Below are positions 58,402 through 64,000 of a DNA stretch of 64,000 bases, piece by piece (the first letter of the stretch is position 1; each line of letters opens with the position of its first letter). The position numbers and the translations under genes are program-made. The stretch is from NCBI RefSeq assembly GCF_019800665.1, contig NZ_JAHVKO010000003.1:830688-894687 (forward strand). The letters are read 5' to 3'. The stretch is from Microbulbifer agarilyticus. Its GTDB lineage: Bacteria; Pseudomonadota; Gammaproteobacteria; Pseudomonadales; Cellvibrionaceae. A model generated the notes under the pieces. The model searched no databases, was not told the DNA's origin, and saw only the letters and a list, made by a program, of their open reading frames with translations.

Positions 58402-58862
58402 TGTGAAGCTCGGTGGATTGAAGTGAGTTATTAAGGTTAACAAACAAGTGTCCGAAAAATGTGATGGGGCTCACAAAGGGTTGGCGGTATCGAATGGGTC
58501 AAGAGGCATGAGTATTCTTCACAATTAATTAAGCTATGTATCCCGTTGCTCGTGTCTTATCCCGCCAGCATTGCATCTATAAATGGCTGTAAGTCACAGG
58601 TTTTCTTTTTTCAGTCGAAAACTCCGCCATCAAATCGATTCCATCCCCTTTTTCCTCTTGCAGTGATGACACGAGCGCACGTATAAGAAAGATATATTGA
58701 TATGTAGATATGTTGTTATATCAATATATTTTTATATTGGTTGTAGCGCCCGTCATTTCGCAGCTCTGTTAACTCAGGAATTTAATCGTCTCCCTTAATT
58801 CGGGGCGGCAACGGCTTGATGTGGTGTTCATAAAAATAATCAGCAGTCTCCAGGAGAATATT
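58402..58862. other. 461-base gene-free region with a 12-base inverted repeat
   Basis: This divergent intergenic region is AT-rich. It contains a perfect inverted repeat, ATATATTGATAT (58692-58703) and ATATCAATATAT (58718-58729), separated by 14 bases. It is a candidate operator or cruciform ahead of the hydrolase gene. No ORF or RNA gene is evident. An AGGAG Shine-Dalgarno lies at 58852-58856. Confidence 0.6.
58692..58729. repeat. perfect 12-base inverted repeat
   Basis: Two 12-base arms, exact reverse complements, with a 14-base spacer, 134 bases upstream of the hydrolase start. The pattern suits a dimeric regulator site or DNA hairpin. Confidence 0.7.
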
Positions 58863-59612
58863 GTGATTTTGACCAAATTGATCAGAGGTTTTGTATTCGC
58901 GAGTGTTGTGTTTTCTTTCCATCAGTCGGCAGTAGCCGATGCCCAGAGCGAAGTGGATGCTGCGATGACCTCATCGCCGTCCGTCGCGGTTTTCCAGAAA
59001 CGCAACTTTGTGGGCGTTTCCCTGTTCTTTGGCTTTGAGCCGATTGCCCCGATTTCAAACCGCGGCGTGATCGTGTATCCCGGTGCATTCCAGGATCCCC
59101 GCGCCTATGCGCCGATTGCCCGTCACTTTGCTGATCAGGGCTACTACGCTGCTGTCGTTACTCCACCATTTAACTTTGGCTTCCTTGGCACTCACTACGG
59201 TACCTATGTGAAGAATCACTGGCGCGATGATGTTGCGGATTGGGTTGTGGCTGGACACTCGTTGGGCGGTACAGTGGCTGCTCTATGGGTAGACAGCAAC
59301 CGAGCGCCCTCCGATGGTATTGCCGGGCTGGTTCTGCTTGCTGCATATCCGGATGCATTAACCAACCTGTCTGATATACAAATTCCGGTAACTTCAATCT
59401 GGGGCAGTGTGGATGGCCTCACTACTGAAAGCGATATTGAGGGCAGCAAGAACCAGTTACCGGCCAGTACCAACTACGTACGTATTGAAGGCGGCAACCA
59501 CACACAGTTTTATTACTCCGATACCCTGCAGAATAATGACAACCCAGCACAGATCTCACGAGAGGCACAGCAGCTGATCGTCGAGCGTGAAATCGCCGCG
59601 ATGCTTAACTAA
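58863..59612 (+). CDS. exported alpha/beta hydrolase
   Basis: About 249 residues with a signal peptide (LTKLIRGFVFASVVFSFHQSAVADA). The fold is the Abhydrolase_5/dienelactone-hydrolase-like group: nucleophile Ser in VVAGHSLGGTVAALWV, histidine in IEGGNHTQFYYSD, and an N-terminal VIVYPGAFQDPRAYAPIARHF stretch that forms the oxyanion region. It is secreted to the periplasm; the substrate is unknown. GTG 58863 is preceded by AGGAG at six bases, better than the upstream ATG 58821-type start. It is the last gene before the cassette array and has no attC of its own. Confidence 0.87.
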   Translation: MILTKLIRGFVFASVVFSFHQSAVADAQSEVDAAMTSSPSVAVFQKRNFVGVSLFFGFEPIAPISNRGVIVYPGAFQDPRAYAPIARHFADQGYYAAVVTPPFNFGFLGTHYGTYVKNHWRDDVADWVVAGHSLGGTVAALWVDSNRAPSDGIAGLVLLAAYPDALTNLSDIQIPVTSIWGSVDGLTTESDIEGSKNQLPASTNYVRIEGGNHTQFYYSDTLQNNDNPAQISREAQQLIVEREIAAMLN

Positions 59613-59632
59613 ATCGCTGTGTAGAAGTGAAT

Positions 59633-59662
59633 AAAAACCAGTGCTAGGCACCGGTTTTTTTA
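59633..59662 (+). terminator. terminator after the exported hydrolase gene
   Basis: Stem ACCAGTGC / GCACCGGT with one A-C mismatch and a three-base loop, followed by a T run, 20 bases after the stop codon. Confidence 0.75.
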
Positions 59663-60010
59663 TGGAACAGCAGACGCAGACATTAATTCCATTAGTATTC
59701 GTCGTTATAACTCTCAGACCAGACGCCTTCTATTGACCCTAGTCTAGGGGAAATGCACCGAATTAATGAGCCAAGGCTAACATCTAAAGAAAATCTGCCC
59801 TAAGTTGTTGATTTATATAGGGGGGGAGATCGTGTTCAAGAGCCGTCGGTTGACTGGAGCGACTTGAGCCAATGGCTTGCTATTTCTGGTTGCGATTTGA
59901 TCAAAAAACTGTAACCTGTTGGAAATTAAGAAATTATTATCGAGCCTGACGTATCCCGAGCTGGAAATAGTAGCCAGGTAGATATAGAGCCAGTGGCTCA
60001 TGAATAAACT
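59663..60010. other. left flank of the cassette array, no gene seen
   Basis: About 350 AT-rich bases between the hydrolase terminator and the first cassette boundary. If an attI site and cassette promoter exist they should be here. I see no integrase on either strand and no attC. An imperfect GAGCC / GGCTC palindrome sits at about 59987-59999, just before the boundary. The 81-codon minus-strand frame 59813-60058 crosses the junction and is not credible. Confidence 0.55.
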
Positions 60011-60035
60011 GTTAAGTGAGTCTGGAGTAGTGATC

Positions 60036-60359
60036 ATGGAAAGACGTGTAAAAGTCACAATTGGAGCGTTGGCTGTCTTGCTATCAATTGTTGCCTACTA
60101 TTTTGGTGCGGCCGTGTTTACTCCTGCTGTACTTCTGTCTTTGGTATCAGCACCATTAGCGGTATTCTCATTATTTAATGGAGTGTGGCGGCTTGGTTTC
60201 TTAGCATTATATTTTTCCATCGGTGCAGTAGTAATATCGCCCGCTATTGGGCTTTCTGCGCAAGTATCAGATAGCTTATTTGTCATCACGTCATGCGTAG
60301 GTTTAATAATTTCTGTGGTCCTTTGGGTCAGCTGGCGTCGCAGCAATAAAGTCACTTAA
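60036..60359 (+). CDS. cassette 1: small membrane protein, unknown
   Basis: A 107-residue protein with three or four hydrophobic helices (ALAVLLSIVAYYFGAAVF, AVLLSLVSAPLAVFSLF, LGFLALYFSIGAVVI, LFVITSCVGLIISVVLWVSW) and basic ends. No known family. ATG 60036 follows GGAG; an earlier ATG at 60000 lies outside the cassette boundary, so it is rejected. The stop TAA overlaps the attC R'' box. Confidence 0.75.
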   Translation: MERRVKVTIGALAVLLSIVAYYFGAAVFTPAVLLSLVSAPLAVFSLFNGVWRLGFLALYFSIGAVVISPAIGLSAQVSDSLFVITSCVGLIISVVLWVSWRRSNKVT

Positions 60360-60497
60360 CAAGGCCAGGCAAATGGCTCCGGGCCTATGGCCCTCCGCGG
60401 GACAACCTACCTTGTGCACCTTTTGCGCAGGTCGCTTTGCTCCCATTATTGCGCAAAACGCGCACAAGGTAGGCTGCCCCTGCTGGCGGCGTTAGGC
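60354..60497 (+). repeat. attC site 1 (144 bp)
   Basis: R'' ACTTAAC (60354-60360) and R' GTTAGGC (60491-60497) enclose a long imperfect palindrome whose inner stem pairs CTACCTTGTGC with GCACAAGGTAG. Belongs to the main attC subfamily, with AAGGCCAGGCA and CCTGCTGGCGGCG arms. Confidence 0.95.
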
Positions 60498-60512
60498 ATT
60501 CGGAGATTTGAA

Positions 60513-60905
60513 ATGGACTTCCGAGTATTGGCTTCAATATTACCCGTTACACCTATGTTACTTATAGGTGCCCCAGTTGTGCTCAAGTTCGCGGAGCAGT
60601 TAATGAGGGGGTACAATATCTGGCAAAATAACCTAATAATTATTTGCTATGTTTTTGGTTTCGTAGGCGTAATTGGTTTAGTTTTTGCCAGTCTAGAGCG
60701 CACTTACACTGATCCTGTTCGCGCTAAACGCACTTTGAAGCTTTTAGTTTTTGGGCTAGCTTCGGCCGTGTTGAGTGTCATCCTGGTTCTGACCGCAGGG
60801 ATAGGTAATAGGTTGGTTCCTATTGTTGTAATATTTTGTGTGGCGAGTCCCTTCGTGACAGGAATATACGTATTTTTCAAGCTCCGTCAGGTTGCCCATG
60901 CCTAA
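60513..60905 (+). CDS. cassette 2: four-helix membrane protein, unknown
   Basis: A 130-residue protein with four hydrophobic spans (VLASILPVTPMLLIGAPVVL, LIIICYVFGFVGVIGLVFA, LLVFGLASAVLSVILVLTAG, LVPIVVIFCVASPFVTGIYVFF). No family recognised. The frame is open upstream through attC1, but CGGAG five to twelve bases ahead of ATG 60513 fixes the start. The stop overlaps R'' of attC2. Confidence 0.75.
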   Translation: MDFRVLASILPVTPMLLIGAPVVLKFAEQLMRGYNIWQNNLIIICYVFGFVGVIGLVFASLERTYTDPVRAKRTLKLLVFGLASAVLSVILVLTAGIGNRLVPIVVIFCVASPFVTGIYVFFKLRQVAHA

Positions 60906-61043
60906 CAAACGCAAGCAAGATGCTCCGGCCCTTTGGGCCTCCGCGGGACGCCCAACGCTATGCACATTTTGTGCGGGTCGCTGCGCTCCCAGTTTCGCAC
61001 AAAATGCGCACAGCATTGGTCGCCCCTGTTGCGGGCGTTATGC
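60900..61043 (+). repeat. attC site 2 (144 bp)
   Basis: R'' GCCTAAC (60900-60906) and R' GTTATGC (61037-61043). A second subfamily with AAACGCAAGCAA after R'' and CGCCCCTGTTGCGGGCG before R'; closely matches the broken attC8. Confidence 0.93.
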
Positions 61044-61053
61044 GTAGAAGCAG

Positions 61054-61410
61054 ATGAATGCACATCGAGTGAATATTGTTGGATTGCTGCAGCTGATCGC
61101 GAGCGAAGAGGAGCAGGAAAGGTACCAAGAAGAAGTTCCGTTTGTTAGCGTTCCAAACGAAATGTGCTGTCAATGGTTTGATGACTTTTATCATCCTGAT
61201 TTCAATGAGTTCGTAGCTGAGTTTACCGAAGAAGAGCTTCGGTCATTCAGTGAGTTCAATGAACTTTATGAAAAACATGTTGATTCATTACCGGAAATTT
61301 TGGATGACTTAAAAAAACATAGTGGCTGGGTAGAAGTCTCAGCGTTGGCAAATGAAATTGTTCAGTTATATGGCTGGAAGAATTTGACGCTTGAGTATGA
61401 TCCAGAGTAA
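61054..61410 (+). CDS. cassette 3: acidic soluble protein, unknown
   Basis: A 118-residue, strongly acidic protein without membrane segments. Notable stretches are CCQWFDDFYHPDFNEFVAEF and EEELRSFSEFNELYEKHVDSL, aromatic- and acid-rich and probably helical. I know no function; small acidic cassette proteins are common in chromosomal integrons. ATG 61054 lies 16 bases after the cassette boundary. Confidence 0.75.
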   Translation: MNAHRVNIVGLLQLIASEEEQERYQEEVPFVSVPNEMCCQWFDDFYHPDFNEFVAEFTEEELRSFSEFNELYEKHVDSLPEILDDLKKHSGWVEVSALANEIVQLYGWKNLTLEYDPE

Positions 61411-61413
61411 AAC

Positions 61414-61530
61414 GCATAACAAGCCGCTGCACACCGACAAATACTGCTACGCTCGTTTTTGTGTGTCGCTGTGCTCCACTTTACACAAAAACGCTCTCCG
61501 CAGTTTTTGCGGGTGAGCGGGGCGTTATTG
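61414..61530 (+). repeat. attC site 3 (117 bp, divergent)
   Basis: R'' GCATAAC (61414-61420), R' GTTATTG (61524-61530). Shorter and different in sequence from the main subfamilies, with an ACAAAAACGCTC / inner arm. Probably from a different integron lineage. Confidence 0.88.
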
Positions 61531-61813
61531 GTGCCGGTCGGTATTTTTTTGTTTTTCGTGGTTGCTGAAATTTCAGTGCCACTAAATAGCTTCCAATATT
61601 GAGCCGTTTTGGTCGGTTGCTATTCAATCAGTTCCGTTCTTAGAGTGTTCGGTCTGTTTCAGTAGAAGAGGGCAGTCCGGAGTTATCTTTTGGGGTGCCA
61701 GTAAGATGGAAAATAGTTGGGGAAAGTGCGGTATTCTTTCCTCGTAAATTTTAGGCAGTGGCCAGCCAAGTCGTGGCTGGCATAGTGCTAGTAGCTGGTT
61801 CAGAGTGCGGCCG
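61531..61813 (+). other. cassette 4 body: no convincing ORF, palindromes
   Basis: This cassette (61525-61905) has no ORF of normal size on the plus strand. A 23-codon hydrophobic frame from GTG 61531 and a 13-codon frame from ATG 61707 are the only candidates. It holds a perfect palindrome CTGAAATTTCAG (61565-61576) and a hairpin GCCAGCCA / TGGCTGGC (61761-61768 with 61774-61781). It may carry a small RNA, promoter or the remains of a decayed gene. Confidence 0.6.
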
Positions 61814-61911
61814 CAATAACCAAGCTAGGCAAGATCGCCCAAGGCCCCTGTGGGGCCCCGGGCTGGACAGCCTACGCTGCGCTCCGGCTGCCCCTGCTAG
61901 CGGCGTTATGT
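61814..61911 (+). repeat. attC site 4 (98 bp, short)
   Basis: R'' CAATAAC (61814-61820), R' GTTATGT (61905-61911). It keeps the CCTGCTAGCGGCG arm of the main subfamily but lacks most of the central stem. Confidence 0.87.
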
Positions 61912-61995
61912 GTCTTTTAGAATTCAACACCTGATTCCATGATGGTGATAGTGGAATCAGGGATTTATGTTTCACCAATTACATTTGTGAATATT

Positions 61996-62202
61996 ATGAG
62001 TACAGGAACCGTAAAGTGGTTTGATTCTGAAAAAGGCTATGGCTTCATCTCTCCAGAAGATGGAAGCAAAGATCTTTTTGTCCACCATTCAGAAATTCAG
62101 GCCGGCGGTGGCTATGCGAGCCTAGAAGATGGTCAAAAAGTCGAGTACGTAGTTGGGCAAGGCCAGAAAGGCCCATGCGCTACTAAAGTTGTAGCTCAGT
62201 AG
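61996..62202 (+). CDS. cassette 5: cold-shock domain protein
   Basis: A 68-residue CspA-type protein: [19 protein letters not shown] carries RNP1 (KGYGFI) and DLFVHHSEI is RNP2. Such proteins bind single-stranded RNA and DNA and melt secondary structure. The start [10 protein letters not shown] at 61996 is the family start; the frame extends upstream to 61939 without family character. The Shine-Dalgarno is weak, which suggests read-through translation or dependence on an upstream element. Cold-shock genes are known integron cargo. Confidence 0.9.
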   Translation: MSTGTVKWFDSEKGYGFISPEDGSKDLFVHHSEIQAGGGYASLEDGQKVEYVVGQGQKGPCATKVVAQ

Positions 62203-62210
62203 GTCGCAAC

Positions 62211-62354
62211 ACATAACAAGGCCGGGCAATTTGCTCCCGGCCTTCGGCCCTCCGCGGGACAGCTTACCTTATGCACCTTTTGCGCTGGTCGCTTTGCTCC
62301 CATTTTTGCGCAAAACGCGCATAAGGTAAGCTGCCCCTGCCGGCGGCGTTACAA
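62211..62354 (+). repeat. attC site 5 (144 bp)
   Basis: R'' ACATAAC (62211-62217), R' GTTACAA (62348-62354). Main subfamily; the inner stem pairs CTTACCTTATGCAC with GCGCATAAGGTAAG. Confidence 0.94.
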
Positions 62355-62378
62355 GTCCTATCGAATCCGGAGATTAAA

Positions 62379-62657
62379 ATGAGCTGGTGGGCATTGATTG
62401 TTGGGGCTGGCATGATTTTGGTAGGACTAAGGTGGTGTGTTACTAAAAAAATAAAAAGAAGTCTTTTCCCTTTCAGTAGGGATAGTCGCTACCTTACTGG
62501 CGTTCCGGCTTTTTCTTGCGGTGTTATTGCTATAGCAAATGGCATGCTCGTTATCTTAGTCAATTCAGAGTTCATGCAAGTAGATAGGTGCCTAGACCTA
62601 GGCGGCAATTATAATTATGAGAGCCGTAGTTGCAGCTTCGCTAGTGAAAACTTGTAA
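62379..62657 (+). CDS. cassette 6: small membrane protein with CLDLGGNYNY motif
   Basis: A 92-residue protein: one N-terminal helix (WWALIVGAGMILVGLRWC), a basic loop, a second helix (GVIAIANGMLVILVNSEF) and a periplasm-facing tail containing CLDLGGNYNYESRSC. The paired cysteines with a GG turn probably form a disulfide. The motif resembles a CLDxGGxWN pattern that I recall from small lipoproteins, but no function is known. A GGAG lies seven bases before the ATG. Confidence 0.75.
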   Translation: MSWWALIVGAGMILVGLRWCVTKKIKRSLFPFSRDSRYLTGVPAFSCGVIAIANGMLVILVNSEFMQVDRCLDLGGNYNYESRSCSFASENL

Positions 62658-62795
62658 CAAGGCCGGGCAACTTGCTCCGGGCCTGCGGCCCTCCGCGGGA
62701 CAGCTTACCTTGTGCACCTTTTGCGCAGGTCGCTGCGCTCCAATTTTTGCGCAAAATGCGCACAAGATAAGCTGCCCCTGCCGGCGGCGTTAGGT
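62652..62795 (+). repeat. attC site 6 (144 bp)
   Basis: R'' TTGTAAC (62652-62658), R' GTTAGGT (62789-62795). Main subfamily, nearly identical to attC5 and attC7. R'' departs from the RYYYAAC consensus, mirroring the unusual R' at the start of this cassette. Confidence 0.94.
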
Positions 62796-62804
62796 GTACT
62801 AGAA

Positions 62805-63059
62805 ATGAGTGCATTGCTAGATGATTTCATTCGCCACGAGCTTTCTGATCACTTAGTTGGGCTGATCAAGGCCACGGTTGCAGAGGCTCAGATTAATCCG
62901 GAAATAGCGCTTCGAGAATTTAATGGAAACGTATTTGATCTTGCATTTAATTTTAAAAGATCAGAGGTCATCATAACCAACATCCTAGAAACGGATTCAG
63001 AAGGGGTAGAGAGTCTTTCAGTCGATCAGTTTCTAACAGCTATAGGCGCGAAGGTTTGA
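62805..63059 (+). CDS. cassette 7: small soluble protein, unknown
   Basis: An 84-residue soluble protein with helical character (LLDDFIRHELSDHLVGLIKA) and an acidic tail. No family recognised. The frame reads back into attC6, but ATG 62805, ten bases after the cassette boundary, is the only start that belongs to the cassette. No clear Shine-Dalgarno. Confidence 0.7.
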   Translation: MSALLDDFIRHELSDHLVGLIKATVAEAQINPEIALREFNGNVFDLAFNFKRSEVIITNILETDSEGVESLSVDQFLTAIGAKV

Positions 63060-63069
63060 GCCTCGTATC

Positions 63070-63213
63070 ACCTAACAAGGCCAGGCAGGTAGCTCCGGGC
63101 CTCTGGCCCTCCGCGGGACAACTTACCTTGTGCACCTTTTGCGCAGGTCGCTGTGCTCCCATTTTCGCGCAAAAGGTGCACAAGGTAAGCTGCCCCTGCT
63201 GGCGGCGTTAAGT
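63070..63213 (+). repeat. attC site 7 (144 bp)
   Basis: R'' ACCTAAC (63070-63076), R' GTTAAGT (63207-63213). Main subfamily, with inner stem CTTACCTTGTGCACC / GGTGCACAAGGTAAG perfectly paired over 15 bases. Confidence 0.95.
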
Positions 63214-63224
63214 GAGAATAGACA

Positions 63225-63740
63225 TTGAGAATATTGAAATTTCTTGGAGTCTTCTGGGTATTTATTTTATCTATATATATCTGGAATCCGTCGAAAACTA
63301 ATACTTATGATCCTAGAGCAAGGCTACTAGGATTTATGTTTTTCCATATACCGTCTAGTTCGATGTATCCGAGCATCGAAAAGAATAGTTACGTTTTCGT
63401 GACGACATTCTCGTATCTATTCTCAGAGGTAGGTGGCGGTGAGATAATCGTGTATAGGCCCCCGAACGCTGACACGCAATTCCTGGGAAGAGTTATGGCC
63501 GTTTCAGGTGATAAGGTTGAAGTTAAAAATTCATCTGTCATTTTAAATGGTGAGGCTCTAGAAGAAAATTATATAAATGATGAAGTTACAAAATGCTTGT
63601 ATAGTGAATTTTCAGAGACAACTGTGCCTGACGGTTATATGTTCGTGCTCGGTGATAATCGCTGCAATAGTTTGGACTCTAGGTCGTTTGGCTTTGTTTC
63701 AGAAAAGAATTTGGTTGGCAAGGTAACCGCGAGCATCTAA
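63225..63740 (+). CDS. cassette 8: signal peptidase I-like (S26) protein
   Basis: A 171-residue S26-family protein with one N-terminal helix ([15 protein letters not shown]). The nucleophile box IPSSSMYPS (Ser46) and the C-terminal [14 protein letters not shown] box are intact. At the position of the general-base lysine, LepB has YIKRAVGLPGD while this protein has [11 protein letters not shown], so glycine (residue 88) replaces lysine. It is also shorter than LepB. It may be inactive, use another base, or bind signal peptides. ATG 63225 is close to the cassette boundary at 63207. Confidence 0.82.
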   Translation: MRILKFLGVFWVFILSIYIWNPSKTNTYDPRARLLGFMFFHIPSSSMYPSIEKNSYVFVTTFSYLFSEVGGGEIIVYRPPNADTQFLGRVMAVSGDKVEVKNSSVILNGEALEENYINDEVTKCLYSEFSETTVPDGYMFVLGDNRCNSLDSRSFGFVSEKNLVGKVTASI

Positions 63741-63759
63741 GTCCAGTTGTGGTACCCTC

Positions 63760-63883
63760 ACTTAACAAACGCAAGCAATGTGCTCCGCCCCTTCGGGCCT
63801 CCGCGGGACGCCCAATGCCATGCACCTTTTGTGCTGGTCGCTGTGCTCCCATTTTTGCACAAAACATGCATAGCATTGGTCGC
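63760..63883 (+). repeat. attC site 8, truncated by an insertion sequence
   Basis: R'' ACTTAAC (63760-63766) followed by AAACGCAAGCAA as in attC2. The match to attC2 continues through GCATTGGTCGC and stops at 63883; the expected CCCTGTTGCGGGCGTT arm is missing and IS sequence begins. Confidence 0.9.
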
Positions 63884-64000
63884 TGATCTGAAACCACTTT
63901 CGTGGACGGTATTTTTATCCACGAAAGAGGTCCAGTATGGGACAAACAAAAAAGCGTAATTACGATCGTTATACTCTGGCTTATAAGCTTCAAGCCGTTA
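63884..64000 (+). mobile_element. left end of an IS3-like insertion sequence
   Basis: Starts TGATCTGAAACCACTTTCG at the point where attC8 is broken, and contains the stem CTTTCGTGGA (63897-63906) / TCCACGAAAG (63918-63927). A transposase start follows. The TG end and orfA-like product suit IS3-type elements. The right end is outside the window, so the target duplication cannot be checked. Confidence 0.72.
63937..64000 (+). CDS. IS3-family transposase OrfA, first 21 codons
   Basis: Starts at ATG 63937 with AAAGAGG nine bases upstream. The product begins MGQTKKRNYDRYTLAYKLQAV, the typical basic start and K/R-rich helix of IS3-group orfA proteins. It continues past the window end. The group assignment within IS3 is uncertain from 21 residues. 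Confidence 0.68.
   Translation, partial: MGQTKKRNYDRYTLAYKLQAV

Larger units (their letters stand above)
60011..63883 (+). mobile_element. integron gene-cassette array, eight cassettes
   Basis: Eight consecutive cassettes, all with the gene on the plus strand followed by attC. The G/TT crossover points are at 60011, 60491, 61037, 61524, 61905, 62348, 62789 and 63207. Each cassette starts with six bases that are the exact reverse complement of its own R'' box: TTAAGT/ACTTAA, TTAGGC/GCCTAA, TTATGC/GCATAA, TTATTG/CAATAA, TTATGT/ACATAA, TTACAA/TTGTAA, TTAGGT/ACCTAA and TTAAGT/ACTTAA. This is the hallmark of excised and reinserted cassettes. The attC sites are GC-rich and mostly alike, while the cargo is AT-rich, showing a foreign origin. 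Orientation puts attI and intI on the left, but no integrase is present there. The right end is cut by an IS. Confidence 0.95.

Noticed and set aside
59813..60058. Minus-strand 81-codon frame at the array border as an integrase remnant
   Set aside because: No tyrosine-recombinase motif; crosses the first cassette boundary.
60387..60512. Protein N-termini such as HLLRRSL inside attC sites
   Set aside because: Several frames read back through attC and give similar arginine/cysteine-rich peptides. They come from the conserved repeat, not from selection on protein, so starts were placed after the cassette boundary.
60354..63883. Regular repeats as a CRISPR array
   Set aside because: Repeats are 98-144 bp, imperfect and spaced 380-550 bp with genes between them; the R'/R'' structure identifies attC sites.
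63679..63993. Minus-strand frames over attC8 and the IS end
   Set aside because: They span the attC/IS junction and an opposing transposase start; no coding signal.

Overview
The window reads as chromosomal DNA of a GC-rich marine gammaproteobacterium. Gene content fits a Cellvibrionales-type organism (Microbulbifer or a relative): gatCAB beside mreBCD, the proA-nadD-rsfS-rlmH-mrdA-rodA-mltB-rlpA-dacA-ybeD-lipB-lipA block, TonB-dependent receptors and a BCCT osmolyte transporter. The genus is an inference from gene content only.

Layout. 1-2014 (minus): gatB (5' part), gatA, gatC. 2380-17401: cell shape and envelope genes (mreBCD, maf, rng, a YhdP/AsmA-like protein, a parvulin, a YpfJ-type zinc peptidase, a LON-domain protein, a DUF2339 membrane protein). 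17599-29450: proA, nadD, rsfS, rlmH, then the elongasome synthase pair mrdA/rodA with wall-trimming enzymes, then lipoate synthesis. 29519-36318: an Lrp regulator, an NCS1 permease, a TonB receptor, a DUF917 enzyme and a FucP-type MFS carrier, which together look like an uptake and breakdown locus. 36293-48756: DUF1540 protein, two-part sodium:solute symporter, GNAT, autotransporter lipase/esterase, BCCT transporter, ArfB, an Ldh2-type dehydrogenase and a second TonB receptor. 48806-54245 (minus): the imuA-imuB-dnaE2 mutasome with two LexA-box-like sites upstream. 54423-59612: dcd, an HI0933-family flavoprotein, a lipoprotein S9 peptidase and an exported alpha/beta hydrolase.

60011-63883 is the standout region: an integron cassette array. 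Eight cassettes, all read on the plus strand, each end in an attC site. In every cassette the first bases are the exact reverse complement of its own closing R'' box. Most attC sites are about 144 bp and closely related. Cargo: small membrane proteins, two unknown soluble proteins, a cold-shock protein, a signal-peptidase-like protein lacking the usual catalytic lysine, and one cassette with no convincing ORF. No integron integrase is visible beside the array, so it is either a cluster of attC sites lacking an integrase or depends on an integrase elsewhere. The eighth attC is cut by an IS3-like element that runs off the right edge.

Start codons were refined from ribosome binding sites and family N-termini. 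The mreC start is unusual: the conserved N-terminus is preceded only by ATT, or there is a one-base homopolymer problem.
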